Below are positions 1-11,200 of a stretch of 64,000 nt of DNA, piece by piece. The DNA lies in assembly GCA_009829735.1 (NCBI GenBank), contig CM020619.1:23957554-24021553 (forward strand), given 5' to 3'. Position 1 is the stretch's first letter. Each line of letters starts with the position of its first letter. Made by a program: the position numbers and the translations under genes. The DNA is from Pyropia yezoensis. Lineage: Eukaryota > Rhodophyta > Bangiophyceae > Bangiales > Bangiaceae. The notes below the pieces were generated by a model. That model was given only the letters and a program-made list of their open reading frames with translations, was not told where the DNA came from and made no database searches.

Positions 1-1
1 A

Positions 2-379
2 GTGGGCCGCGCGGCCCTCCGCGCCGCAGCCGCCACGTTGGTGCGCTCCTACTTCTTTGTGGGCACCCAAGAGGCCTACGCGGCAGGCGCGTGCGTGCTC
101 GCGGCGCAGCTCAACGGCGCGTGCTGGGGGGGGCGCTCGGGGGTGGGCGTTAAGCGGCTGTTGGGGGCGCGCCTGGCGGGCACGCACGAGAACGTGCGCG
201 GGGGGGGGGGGGGGGCGAGGGGCACTGCTGCCGCTGCGGCGGCTGCCGCGGGAGTGAGCCCGGCGCTGGCCACTGAGGTTGCGCAGGTGGAAGTCCTGGA
301 TGGAGCGCTGTACGCGCTGGCCACGGCGTTGCTGGAGGAGAAGCTTCGGTGGTACCCCGAGTGTCAGGTGGAAGTATGA
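2..379 (+). CDS. Sulfotransferase-like protein, C-terminal fragment (cut by window edge)
   Basis: The reading frame is open from the first bases and stops at TGA 377-379, so only about the last 125 residues are present and the true start lies outside. The fragment has the layout of the C-terminal third of Golgi-type carbohydrate sulfotransferases: a YFFVGTQEAY segment resembling the FVGLTE motif, then a Leu-rich helix, an Asn-Val pair near residues 64-65, and near the end a D-x-x-L-Y-A-L-A-T-A-L-L-E-E pattern like the family's D-x-x-L-Y-x-x-A-x-x-x-F ending. Family members transfer sulfate from PAPS to sugars, which would suit sulfated cell-wall polysaccharides. A poly-Gly/Ala insert (residues 67-86) comes from a G homopolymer. 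The catalytic PAPS-binding N-terminal part is not in view, so the assignment is tentative. The gene converges on the deformylase gene with about 100 bp between stops. Confidence 0.45.
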   Translation: MGRAALRAAAATLVRSYFFVGTQEAYAAGACVLAAQLNGACWGGRSGVGVKRLLGARLAGTHENVRGGGGGARGTAAAAAAAAGVSPALATEVAQVEVLDGALYALATALLEEKLRWYPECQVEV

Positions 380-477
380 GAGGGGCGACACTGAGCGAGC
401 CAGGCATCTGCTCACGCACGTGTTTTTTCTTTTAAGTGACCTCCCTGCATCTCTCTCCAAAAAAATGCACGGGTCGT

Positions 478-1251
478 CTAGGGTGCCGCGTCGTCCCCTT
501 CGTACTCCTCCACCAGCTCCCGCAGCCGCCCCCCCACCTCTTCCTTCTCCCGCTCTCCCTCCTCCAGCCGGTCGACGTACAACACCCCATCCAGGTGGTC
601 GTATTCGTGCGCAAAGATGACGGCCTGCCAGCCCGTGAGCTTCATCTTAATGGGCTTCCCCTTGACATTTTGGCCCTCCACCTTGACCGACGTGGACCGC
701 CGGACGAGGCCGTTCATGCCTGGGAAGGACAGGCACCCTTCCACGTCCACCGCCGTCTCCTTTCCCCACGACACCACCCGCGGGTTGACGAGCACCTTTT
801 CTGCCAGCCACTTGCGCGCGTCCCCGTCTGGGTTCCACACCATCATGCGGATGTTGACGCCCACCTGCGGCGCCGCCAACCCCACCCCGTTGGCCGCGTA
901 CATGACCTTGAACATCCCCTTGGCGAGCGCCGCCAGCTCCGCGTCAAACGACGTCACCTCCGCGTTGGGCGCCCGCAGGATGGGGGACGGGTACCGCACG
1001 ACGCGGAGGTGGGTGCCCGGCACGGCGCCGGGGTCCACCTCGTCCGCCGCCGCCACAGACGCGCGCAGGGCGGCGGCGCCACGGCGGGCGGCGCGGGCAC
1101 CGGCGGGGCCCACGGGATGCCGGCGGGTGGTGGGCCGCCGCTGCCGCAGCGGCTGCACGGGGGACCGCCGGCCGGCAGCGGTGGCGAGCGCCGCGACGCT
1201 GCCCGCCCAGCCGGTTACAAAGGCAGGGGGGCGCGGCGGGAGGGGCGGCAT
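478..1251 (-). CDS. PDF1B: Peptide deformylase, organellar (PDF1B type)
   Basis: This enzyme removes the formyl group from the initiator Met of organelle-made proteins, using a metal held by one Cys and two His. All three family motifs are present: GVGLAAPQ (residues 122-129), EGCLS (171-175, ligand Cys173) and HEYDH (215-219, with His215, Glu216 and His219). EGCLSFPG and HEYDHLDG match the PDF1B subclass better than PDF1A. I use ATG at 1251, giving 257 residues with about 75 residues of Arg/Ala/Pro-rich leader, as expected of a plastid or mitochondrial transit peptide. The frame stays open upstream to an ATG at 1524, but that extension is Cys/Pro-rich and looks untranslated. The C-terminus is highly charged (EEGEREKEEVG). 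No intron is seen. Confidence 0.93.
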   Translation of the reverse strand: MPPLPPRPPAFVTGWAGSVAALATAAGRRSPVQPLRQRRPTTRRHPVGPAGARAARRGAAALRASVAAADEVDPGAVPGTHLRVVRYPSPILRAPNAEVTSFDAELAALAKGMFKVMYAANGVGLAAPQVGVNIRMMVWNPDGDARKWLAEKVLVNPRVVSWGKETAVDVEGCLSFPGMNGLVRRSTSVKVEGQNVKGKPIKMKLTGWQAVIFAHEYDHLDGVLYVDRLEEGEREKEEVGGRLRELVEEYEGDDAAP

Positions 1252-2738
1252 GGTGCCAGCAGGCGGGGCGAGCCGCGGGAAGACCGGGGTGGCGGCGGAA
1301 TGTCGCCGGGAGAGCCGTGAAAAACCGCCAAGAGCGAGCGGGCAGACAGAACAGAACAGCAACAGGACGGGAGGGCGACAGGCCAACGGGGTCGGGCGGG
1401 CGAAAGCAGGCGGAGCGGGCCTCACAACAGCGCAGATAGAGGCCGGAGAGTCTGTACCTGACAAGCGTGACGTTAAGCGGGGAGGCGAGCGGCAGGCGCC
1501 TGCAGAAGGGGGCAGAACAAACACCAGCGTACAGGGACAGCAGTGAGGGACACGGCGGCGTCGCCCGGCTGTTGTCGCTCTGCCAAGGCTGCGGCGGGTG
1601 GCCTAGGCGCGGTGGGGGAGCGGGGGGGGCGCTGTGCTCACCGTCACGGTGCCATGTGCGTGGAGATTCGTCCTCCCACGTGGGCCCGCCGTCCCACAAG
1701 AGACGGATTCGTATGAAAAGTTTGGCCCCAATTGAAAGTCCGGTCCTCCTTGTAGAAAGTACGTCCAACCCTTTTCCCATTTGCCCATCTGCGAGCAGGA
1801 CTTGGCCGCCCCCGCCGAGGCGCGGGATCTCCACCAACCGCCGCCACCGCCCACAGCCCCGCAGCGACAGGAAACCCGCCTGCGGGTCAAAGGTCGTGGG
1901 CTGCCCCACCGGGCGCCCCCGGCCACGTCACGAGACACGTCCCCCGCACCCGCCACCACCGCCCTGCATGCCCGTTGCGCGCGCGCCCGCGCGCGCGTCT
2001 CGTACGCGCGGCCCGCCGCCACCGCCGCCACCGCCGCACTCTGCCACGTCCTGGTTGGCCGTGGCGGAGGCACGGCTCTCAAAACCCTTCCACTCCCACC
2101 CCTCCCTCTCCCCCCCCCCACCACACCCTCCTTCCGGTGTGCCCGGCGTGGCCGCCATCGCTGCACCACCCCCCCCCCGCTCTTTGCTCGTGTTGCTGCC
2201 AATCCCGCCACCGCCGCGGCGCACGCCACCCTGCGGAACTGTGCATCACGCGGCTGCGCTGTCCGCTTTCCCCCTCATCCCACCCCGCCAGCCACCTTCA
2301 CCTCCCCGACCACCACCGCCCGTTTGGGCTCTCCCCCCCCCCCCCCCGCCGCTTGCTGTGTGTCAGAGTGAGGAAGCTGGTGGGCGCTCTGGGCGGCCTG
2401 TTTTGGGGGCCCCACCCTCACCGCATGCCGTGTGGCCGTGTGTGGGGGCGAGTGCCGACCGCCGCTGCTGCTGCGGCTGTATCTTTTTTCCCGCCCGTCA
2501 CCCGCTTCTTCTCGGCCGCCACGGCCGCGTCTTGCCAGTGTGAGCGCCACCCCACCCGCCAAGGCAGTGTGCTCTCCCTCCCTCCCCCCCTTCTTACCCC
2601 GCCCGTGCTGACAAACTGTTCACCACCACCCTCCCGCCTGGGCAAAGGCTCTATCATCGCCTCCCCCCACTCGCCCATCCCGCTTCCCCCCCCGCTTTCA
2701 CCTGCTGTGGCGGCTGCGCCGACGAGCACCCCGCCACT
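1252..2738. other. Intergenic region between divergent PDF and ChaN genes
   Basis: About 1.5 kb separates the two divergent start codons and must hold both promoters. It is C-rich on the + strand with several C homopolymers. A less GC-rich patch around 1670-1790 stands out but I cannot identify it. The ORFs crossing the region are proline-rich frames without recognisable domains, and I call none of them. Confidence 0.5.
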
Positions 2739-4661
2739 ATGACGTGCTGCTCGGCGCGAGGCTGCGGCTGCGGCAGCGGCGGCGGCGGCGGCTGTGACAG
2801 CGGCGGCGGCGGTGGCGGAGGCGGCGGCGGCAGCTGCAGCTTGCGCTGCGGCGGCGCTGCCGTCACCAGCTTTGCGCCCCCCGCTCTCCCCGCCCGCATT
2901 GGCGGCGCGCCCCGCGTTGCGCGGTCGCCGCCGCGCCGCCGGGCTCTGCGTATGGACACGGCTCCGGGGACACCACCAGAGGGGTCTACCCCCCCCCCGC
3001 CTCCACCCCCCCCGCCACGCCTGAGCCGGCGGGCGCTGCTGCAGGCGGCGGCGGCCGGCGCGGCGGTGGCGGCCACGGCCGGGGTGGTGGTCGGGGCGCC
3101 CCCCCCGGCAGATGCCGTCGTGTTTCCCTCCTTCCCGTCTGCCGTGATGGCGGCGGCGCGGGCGGGCGCGCGGCCTGGCGGGCGAGTGCCGTCCTATACG
3201 GTGTTCCGGGTGGCGCCCGCTGAGGCGGTTACCCTCCTTCCCTTGTCCACCTCTGAGGCGCTCGACGACCTGACCGCCGCGCGGGTGGTCTTTGTCGGCG
3301 AGCACCACCTGTCCCTGGTGGACCACCAGACGACCGCGAATGTCGTCGACGCGCTGGCGCGACGACGGTCGGCGGCGGCAGCGGCGGCCGAGGGGGATGC
3401 CCCCGCCGATGTGTCAGCGGCCAACCCGGCAGCGTCGGCGGCGGCGGCGGCGGCGGCCGGCCCCGTGGCCCTTGGCCTCGAGTGCATCAATACGTGTATG
3501 CAGGGGGTCGTGGACGAGTACATTGCTGGTCGGCTTTCCGAGGAGGGCCTGTACGAGGCGGTGGAGTGGGACGCCCGCTGGGGGTGGCCCTTTGAGGCGT
3601 ACCTCCCGCTCCTGCGGATGGCCAAGCGCCGGCACATGCCCATTGTGGCGCTGGGCGTCAACGCGGAGCTCATCCACGGGGTGGTGCACCCCGCGGGGTG
3701 GGGGGGTGCCCCCTCCACCTCCGCCGCCGCCACGGGTGGCAAGGCGTCGCCGTCGTCCCGAACCGCCGTCACCGCGGCCACCGCCGCCGCCGCCGCCGGC
3801 AGGCGCGGGGGGGTGGACCTGGGCGCCATCCCCCCCGCTGACCGGGAGCGCCTCGTCTCTGCGCTGGGCGGCGAGGCGGCCTTCCCCCTGGAACCACCCC
3901 TCCCTGGCTGGCCATCCTACGTTGACGCCACCATCCGGCGCTCCTTTGCAGTCCACCGCCGCCTCGGCCACCTCCGCACCGCCACCGACGCGGACGCGTA
4001 CGAGCGGTTTTACACGGGCCGCCTCGTGCAGGACGCAGGCATTGCCGCGGCGGCGGCCGCGTGGGCGGCCGCCCACCCCGGCGGGCAGCTGGTGGCGGTC
4101 ATGGGGGGGGAGCACCTCCACTTTGGCTACGGCACCCCCTGGCGGACCCAGCAGCTGGTGTCTGCGCAGCTGCAGCGGGCCGCCGCCGCCGCGGCGGCCG
4201 CAGCGTCGTCGACGGCGGCAGAGACGGCCGTGGCCGCCGTACCGCCGGCGGGGGGCCCCACCGCCGTTGCCGCCGCCGCTGCTGCCGTCGCTCCCCCCCC
4301 CCCGCTGGCCTCCCCTCGCCAGGCGGTGGCCGCTGCCGCGGCCGCCGCGGCCGCCTCCTTCCCCGTCCGCACGGTGCTGGTCAACCCCGCGCCCGGCGAC
4401 GCGAACGACGGCGGCGGCGCGCTGCGGCTGGCGCTGGCGCCTCCCCCCGGGGGGGCCCCGCCGCAGCCCATTGCCGACATGCTGTGGTTCTCCGCCCCCG
4501 TGGGGGGCGGCGGCGGCGGTGGCGGGGGCGGGGGTGGCGGCGGGGGGGGGGGCACGGGGGGCGCCGCTGCCGCTGCCAAGGCTGCCGCGCGCAGCCAGGG
4601 GGGGGCGTGGTGGCACTGGCTTCGCCGCTCCCTGCCGCCACTCGAGGACCTGCGCGTCTGA
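2739..4661 (+). CDS. ChaN-like (DUF399, haem-binding uptake) protein, predicted thylakoid lumen
   Basis: The core matches the ChaN/DUF399 fold of the Tiki superfamily. It has VVFVGEHH near residue 187, a GLECIN block near 246, a segment with GWPFEAYLPLL and then MPIVALGVNAE, and a closing MGGEHLHFGYG near 456. In bacteria ChaN proteins bind haem; plant and algal members are plastid proteins of unclear role. The N-terminus reads as a bipartite lumen signal: an Arg/Pro/Ala-rich transit region, then SRRALLQ (twin Arg 97-98), a hydrophobic Ala/Val stretch and an ADA cleavage site at 124-126, which predicts Tat-pathway import. The first ATG (2739) starts a Cys/Gly-rich stretch coded by GGC repeats, so Met72 (2952) is a reasonable alternative start. 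Poly-Ala and poly-Gly inserts (after residue 480) lie outside the core. Single exon; 640 residues. Confidence 0.8.
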   Translation: MTCCSARGCGCGSGGGGGCDSGGGGGGGGGGSCSLRCGGAAVTSFAPPALPARIGGAPRVARSPPRRRALRMDTAPGTPPEGSTPPPPPPPPPRLSRRALLQAAAAGAAVAATAGVVVGAPPPADAVVFPSFPSAVMAAARAGARPGGRVPSYTVFRVAPAEAVTLLPLSTSEALDDLTAARVVFVGEHHLSLVDHQTTANVVDALARRRSAAAAAAEGDAPADVSAANPAASAAAAAAAGPVALGLECINTCMQGVVDEYIAGRLSEEGLYEAVEWDARWGWPFEAYLPLLRMAKRRHMPIVALGVNAELIHGVVHPAGWGGAPSTSAAATGGKASPSSRTAVTAATAAAAAGRRGGVDLGAIPPADRERLVSALGGEAAFPLEPPLPGWPSYVDATIRRSFAVHRRLGHLRTATDADAYERFYTGRLVQDAGIAAAAAAWAAAHPGGQLVAVMGGEHLHFGYGTPWRTQQLVSAQLQRAAAAAAAAASSTAAETAVAAVPPAGGPTAVAAAAAAVAPPPPLASPRQAVAAAAAAAAASFPVRTVLVNPAPGDANDGGGALRLALAPPPGGAPPQPIADMLWFSAPVGGGGGGGGGGGGGGGGGTGGAAAAAKAAARSQGGAWWHWLRRSLPPLEDLRV

Positions 4662-5963
4662 GGCGATCGCGGCCGGGGGTGGTGGCGTATGCGTCTTTTT
4701 TTTTGGAGGGGGGGGTTGGTGTCTTTTGTAGGGGGTGCGCGTGGTGCAGCGACCGTATGACTTCGGTGAGGTGGGAGGCACCCCGGGAGTTGACATGCCC
4801 CCCGCTGCGGTCCCGCTGTGTATGTATGATTCGGTGTTTCGTAGCCACGATGCACGTTGGTCCTGTGCGTTTTCTTTCATTTATGAGGGTGGGGGGGGAG
4901 CGTCGCCCCCGCCCACATTGGGGGGGGGGAGGCAACCCGGGGGGTGGTGTGCCCCTCACTACCCGTGGTCCCGCCATCTATCTCTTTGCTCCCCACCTGC
5001 AGGGCTCATCTATGTACATCTCCCCCTCATGCGGGGGAGGTGCCCGTCGCCGAGTCGGTGCCTTATCATGTAGCGGTGGCGGCGGCCCCTTGCCGTCCCC
5101 AAACCCCCGCCAGGATGTGCCTCCCCCTACCCCCCCCCCGATCCCTGCTGCATGGCGCCGCAGCGGCGGAGACCGGCAGGGGCGGACGGGCACGGGCGGC
5201 CGAGGTGCCAGACGACCCGCCGACGCCAAGCCGCCACCGGGGCGACCCGCGTCAGCGACCGCGGCGCGGCGCGGCCGCCACGGCCCACCGCCGCGCGGTG
5301 GGAAGCGGGCGGGCGTCGGCGCCCGCCCCGCACACCCCCCCAGTAAAAGCCCCCGCCACGTCCCCCACACGCCCGCGCCATGTGCCTCCCCCCACCGCCC
5401 CTCTCGTCCAACCGCTCCTCGCCTCGCCGACGGGCAGGGCTGGAAGGCCGGGTTCACCTGGCCGGGTCAGCCATCCACGCCCCCCCCCACCTCCACCTAC
5501 CCCACCGCCACTGCCGCCCCACGCGCGGACCGCGCCCGCGAGACCCCGGCGCACGACAGCGAGGGAGCGGGACTACACACACAGACGGGGCCGGCTGCCC
5601 GCGTGCCGGCGGCGGCGAGGGCAGGTGCCAAAGGGGCAACACCCGCGCCGCCCCACCTGCCGCGGCCGCCTCGGCCGCCGCCATCGCCGCCGCCACAGCC
5701 GCCAGCGCCACCCACCGTCCAGCCGGCTTACGGCGGCGGGGTGTGCGGGCAAAAGGGCGGATCGCGGCGCCCCGCGTCGCGGAGTGGCACCGCGCTCGCA
5801 GGTGCGGCCCCGAGCTGCCCCCCCCCCATGACAAGGAGGAACCAGGCCACCAAGCTTAGTTTAAGAATAGGATGCGGGTAGGGAAGGAGGGGGGAGGAGG
5901 GCATGTCTCTGCCACCCCGCCGCCCCCCCCCCCCCCCCCCCTGCCCCCACTCTCCGACACCGC
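4662..5963. other. Intergenic region between convergent ChaN and DHHC genes
   Basis: The stop codons of the two converging genes are 1.3 kb apart. The sequence is GC-rich with several G and C runs. A less GC-rich patch near 4800-4890 may be the ChaN 3' UTR. Several long ORFs cross it on both strands but all are proline/arginine-rich with no domain, and I regard them as non-coding. Confidence 0.5.
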
Positions 5964-8247
5964 CTACGGCGCCGCCGCGGCGAGCGCCGACGCGAGCGCC
6001 GCGTCGGCCGCCACCCGGCCGGCGTCGGCGTAGCGGCTGCGGCGGCTGTGACCGCCGTTGCCGCCGTGCGGGTGGTGGCTGCCCCCGGCACCGGGGGGGG
6101 GTGCGCCGGCTCCCGCGTCACTGCCGGCCGGTGGCCGCCGTGACCGCCGTGGCCGGCCGCCACTGTCGGGGGCACGCCGGCGGGGCGGGGCGGCCGCCGT
6201 TGCCGCGTCGGCGCCGGCGTCGGCGACAGCATGGACGGCGCCGCTTGCGTTGACGGGGGTGAGCGGGGCGGCCGGGCGGCCACCTCCCCTCCCCCCGCGC
6301 CGGCTGCTGCCCTGCCGCTCGCGAACCTCGTCTCGACGGCGCCGCCGCCCGTCCCGGTCTCGCCCCCTCGATCGCGGCCGGGGGGGTGCTGGCGGTGACG
6401 GGGGGGCAGAGGGGGGCGAAGGCGGCTCCTCGAGGGCGTCCGCGTCGGCAGCAGCGGTGGGGGGTGCCCCCGCCGGCTGTCCCCCCCCGTCGGCCGTCCG
6501 CACAGGAAGCGGCAGCGGCGGCGGGGGGGCCACCCAGTAGAGCGGCGACGGGGACAGCCACGGGGCAGGCTCGGGCGGGCGGGTGGCACCGGGCGGCGGG
6601 TCGGGCGACGGCGGCCGAGGGGGGTCCCCCGAACACCGCCCGTCGGTCGACGCGGACGAGACGAGCGCGTCAAGGCTGTCCAGCCGTGGCGGCGGCGGCG
6701 GCGGGCCGACCGCCCAACCCCCCGCGCCCGGGCCGCCGCCGCCGCCACCGCCGCCGGCCACCGCTGGGCGACGCTGCCCAGACGGTAGGGACGACGACTT
6801 GGGCCCCCACCCCACCGCGTCGTCGTCGGTGCCATCGTCGGCCGCCGCCACCGCCGCCGCCGTCGCGGCCGCCACTGTCGTTGCCGCCGTTGCCGCCAAG
6901 CGCACGCCCCCCTCACTCGGGGAGTGGTGCAGCAGCCCGACGGGCAAGGACGGGAGGGAGCCCTCTGGGTCGACCGGCGTGCAGCCCGTAAGGGACTCGC
7001 GGGGCCCCGAGTACTTGCTCTTGACCCGCGACGGCGGGCGCCCCCCACACAGCACCTGGGCGGCACGGCGGAGGCCCCGCGGCCGCGCCGCCGCGGCGGT
7101 CACCCCTTGCGCGGCGGTGGCGCCGGCGGCCGCAGACGCGGGTGGTGGCGGCGCCGACAGGCGCTTGAACAGCTCGGCGGTGGTCTTGTTGGTCAGCAGC
7201 AGGTACGTGTGGAGGCCCACGAGGGCAGAGGTGAAGAGGCATGCGAGCGTCGCGTAGGGGATGAGCAGCACCGTAACGGCAACGGGGGTGGTGGACAGGG
7301 CCACCCACAGCGCCGCGAGTGGCGGCTTGGGGGTCCGCCCCACCTGCGCCACCACCGCCCACACGCACGCGCCAATCACGGCGCCCGACACGAGCGTGAG
7401 CGTCACGATAAACAGGTAAAAGGTGCGGTAGTTGCGCCGCGCAACGCACGTGCCCAGCCACGCGCAATGGTGGTCATAGTGGGCGTAGCAGTTGTTGCAC
7501 ACGCTGCAGTGGTGCGCGCGGGGCGGCCGCCAGATGCGGCACGTCTCACAGTACTTGACCTTGACGGCCACCCCGTGGAGGAGCACCTGCTTGACCCGCC
7601 GCCCCCGGCCGGCGGCGCCGCCAAGGACCGTTGACGAGCCGCGGCCCGACAGGATGGACCCCGCAACGCTCCCCGCCCCACCACCGTCCGCGTCGGCCGG
7701 CGCCTCGGCCGACCGCAGCAGGATGCCCGGGTCGTCCGTGGCGGTCGCCACAAACGCCCACACCGCAATGACCGCGGGGGCGCCCACCGCCGCGGCGACG
7801 GCGGCGCCCGCGGTGAGCGACACGTCCGCAAAGAGGTACCGGACGGGGACGGCGTAGAAGAGGGCCAGCGGCAGCACAATGGCCGCGCCGGTGGCGAGCG
7901 CGTGCCCCGGGTGGGCGCCGGCGAGCCAGCGGCCGCCGCCGAGGAGGCGGTTGCGGCCCTGCAGGACGGCCGCGTCGTAGCGGGGGGCGGGGGAGGCATC
8001 CACCGCGGCGGTGGTGCGCCGGTTGGCGGTGCGGCGAGGCGACAGGGGGGGGTCCACCAGGGGGGGGGGGGGGGGGGGGCAGGGGCGGGAACCCGACCGG
8101 CGCCGCCGTCCCGTCGGCCACCAACGCGGCGGTGGCGTTGAGGGGCGGCCACCCCAACTCCAGGTCCCCGCCATCCAAATCGCCGCCGTCGAGGTCGACC
8201 AGCTCGTCCAGGCCCTTGCCCGGCGAGGAGCGACGGAAGAGGTACAT
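5964..8247 (-). CDS. DHHC palmitoyltransferase, with an apparent frameshift at a G20 tract
   Basis: Protein S-acyltransferases attach palmitate to cysteines of membrane-associated proteins. The Cys-rich domain is complete: KYCETC, the [21 protein letters not shown] run with the catalytic DHHC coded at 7464-7475, and RNYRTFYLF. Two hydrophobic segments precede it and two follow ([20 protein letters not shown] and [18 protein letters not shown]), the usual four-TM layout. NKTTAE after TM4 is the family TTxE motif. A long Ala/Pro/Ser-rich tail follows. The plausible N-terminus (ATG at 8247, [20 protein letters not shown], acidic) is in a different frame from the DHHC domain. The switch falls at the 20-G tract 8060-8079, so a homopolymer length error or a real indel is likely. 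The catalytic frame itself stays open upstream to 8519 but there encodes Trp/Arg-rich filler. Confidence 0.85.
8060..8079. repeat. G20 homopolymer inside the DHHC gene
   Basis: A run of 20 G on the + strand sits exactly where the likely N-terminal frame and the catalytic frame of the DHHC gene part company. Confidence 0.95.
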
Positions 8248-11200
8248 GGCAGGTCCAGGGAGGGAGGGGGGATGGGGACAGGAGGACGCCAGCGGGCAGT
8301 CTCGACGAGGGGACACCAAACGGGATGGGGGCAGGCCGTACGTGCCGAGCGGGGTAAGATGAACGGGGGGGTGGGGGGGGGGGGCCAACGCGGGCCGCCG
8401 CCCGGTGCGGCGCGCGACCAAGGAACCCCCCCCCCCCCTCCGTCGGCACCCAGCTGGCCCACGCCAGCCGCCGTGCGCCGAGCCCCGTAGCCACTGTCCA
8501 CCACCCACTCCGCCCCCACAAACCCTCACACCCCGATGCCGCTTCGCGCCCACCGACGGTGGGATCCTCTCCACCGCGGGAAAAGGGGCGCGGGAGGGAG
8601 GTAGGGACGTCGACCGCGCCAGCGACCGAGACGCCCCACCCCCAGCGGGGTACGGTACGGTACCGCCTCTGGGCACCGACGGCGGTGCGCCCGGCAGTGC
8701 AGCGCCGCCCTATGCACCCCCCCCCCCCTGCCCCCCCCCCCCGCACAACAACGACGATGCCAGCGGCGGGGGCGCCGCGGGAAGAGACGGACGCCGCCCA
8801 ACGACCGGGGGAGGGGGGGGGGGGGGGGGGAGACCGCCAGCCGCCGGCGCGGGGGGCGCGTCCTCCTCTCCCGACGCGACGCGACGCGACGCGACGTCGT
8901 CCCGACGCCGCCGCGGCATGCGCGGCAAGAAGCCCAGCCCAGCCGCTGCCGGCGCGCCGCGCCCGGGCGGTCAAGGACGCACCACCGCCCGCCGAGCGGC
9001 CCTGCCCCCAGCGCTCGGCACCCCTACCGTGTGGGTGTGGCGGACCCCCGGGGGGGGGGCCCCGCCCGGGATGCTTGACCGGCCCGTCCCCTCCACCCGC
9101 CGGTGGGTGCACCCAGCGAGGGCGAGTGCGTGGCGGGGGGGGGGGGCAGGGGCGGGCGCGGGGGGGTGCCGTCCACCCGCCCCGGCCACGTCAAGGCCCC
9201 CCCGCCTTCCTTCCCCGCGCGCACCCACACACCGCGACGGACCAAGGCGCGCCGAGACGGTGGTGTGTGACACACGGGCGTACCGCCCCGGCGGGGTCGA
9301 CACAAGCCTCCCCCGCGCCCCAGGCACAAACGCCACGCCCTAGAGGGCCCTCTGGCGGGGCGGGGACCGACCGACGCGCCAGCGACGCCAAGCCGCCTTG
9401 CCCCCCGCGCGCCGCCGTCGCGTGGCGGCGCGCCACCGGGCGGGGCGGGGGGGCAACAAAGCGCCGTTCCCCCCCCCCCCCCCCAAGCTGCTTCCCTAAG
9501 GCCGCGTCTTCCAAAAGTCCCCGCGAGCCCCCACCGCACTGCAGGCCACCCACACACGCTCCGGGGGCCCACGTCACCTGCGGGGACGGTCAGAGCGCCT
9601 ACGCAGCGAGCGGGGGGCGGGACGCGGCTCTGCCGGCGCCGGCCACGGCCACGGCAGAGGGGGGGGGGGGCGGGGCGGGGAGGGGCGAGCGGGGGAGAGC
9701 GGGCGGTGTCACCCCTCTGGGAGCAGAGCGCCGTCCCCCCCCCTCCCCCACAAACACACCCCGCCGTTGACGGGGCGGCACAGGGCCAGCTGGCCAGTGG
9801 GGATTCCCCACTGGGGAAGGTGGAAGGGGGTGTGTGGCGTAGAGGGGGGGGGTGGAGTACCCAGCCCTCGGCGTACAGTATAGTACAGTACGAGGATATG
9901 TACAGGACGACAGCACCAGGCCAGCACCGCCCCCCCCCCCCCCCTCGGCTATATACAACCGCGCGGCGTCCCACCTGCCCACGGGCTCCTGTCAACAGCC
10001 TCTGCTGCGCCGGGGGTGGTGTGTCGGCGGCCACGCGCCTACGTTGTGGCAACGAGCAGCCGCTGGGGGCCACAGCGTGGGGGGGGGGGGGGGGGGGGGG
10101 GGGTGGGGGTGGGGGTGGCGCCGCAGAGCCGCCGACCGTCGCTGCCCGCCGGCCCACCCACCCACCACACCCGGTGGGGGCGCGACGGGGGCGGCATCGG
10201 CAGCCCCACCGCTCCGCGGCGGTGGCGGCGGTGTGCCCCCACACACCCCACAGACGCGGCAGGCGAGCAGGGGGGGTGTCTGGAGAGCGCTGGCAGGCCG
10301 GCCGAGGGGGGGGTAGGGGGGAGGGGGGGTTAAACTTAGCGCGGCCGTTTGGAGGCTTGCCGCTGCCGCATCCTTGCGCGCAAAACGCGCGAGGGGAGGA
10401 CGTCGGAGGGGTGGGGGGGAGGGGGGGGGGGGCGGAAGGCCGGTGGGCGTGGCCGCGCCCCGCCGCGCCCCGCCGCCACTCCCCCCCACCCCCAGACAAT
10501 CACGTATGCACCGTCGGTGCCACGTGCCGCCCGACGTGGGCGCGCCCCCCACGCCACCCCGTCGGGGACGACGACGGCGGTATGTAGTCGTTGGGAAACA
10601 CCCCCCCCCCCCGCCCGGGCTCCTCTGCGGCAAGTGAGCGCTCCGAGCACACTCCCCGCCACACCCCGCTCCTCACCGGTCGGGCGTCGTCGTCAGTCGG
10701 GCGCGTTGCGTCCACGGGCCCGCCGTCTCTGCGGCGCGGCCCCGTCGGCCGACGGACGGGTGACTGGGCAGAGCCGGCGGCGGGGGGCGTGCCGCGGCTG
10801 CCATCGTCCCAAACCGCCGTCGATGGGGGGTGTGGCGGCGCCGCGGCGGGGGGGGGGGGGGGGGGGGTCGTATCGATAGAGCTCAATGCGAGAGGCCGGC
10901 CGGCATCGCCAGCCACCCCCCCATCACCGTCCGCGGGGTGTGGGGGGGGGGGGGGGGGGGTGGGGGGCAAGGACGAACAGCGATGGTGGTGATGGCAATG
11001 GGTGGGCGAGAGCAGCAGCCCAGCCGGGGAGACGAGCACAGCAGACGACGGAAGAGGGGGATGTGGGCAAGCGGAGGGGGGCGGTGGGGGGGGGGGGGGG
11101 GGGGGGCGCGGCTTGCACCCCCCCTCTGGCGGGGAAGCCCGGTGGGAAGGGGAGGGAGGAGGGGAAGGATACGTAGCGCCTGCTCGCCACGTGCCGTCCG

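Noticed and set aside
1252..1524. N-terminal extension of the peptide deformylase to ATG 1524
   Set aside because: The added 91 residues are Cys/Pro-rich, unlike a transit peptide, and the ATG at 1251 already leaves a good transit region.
4061..5881. 606-codon + strand ORF
   Set aside because: It begins as a shadow of the ChaN gene and continues through intergenic DNA with Arg/Pro-rich composition.
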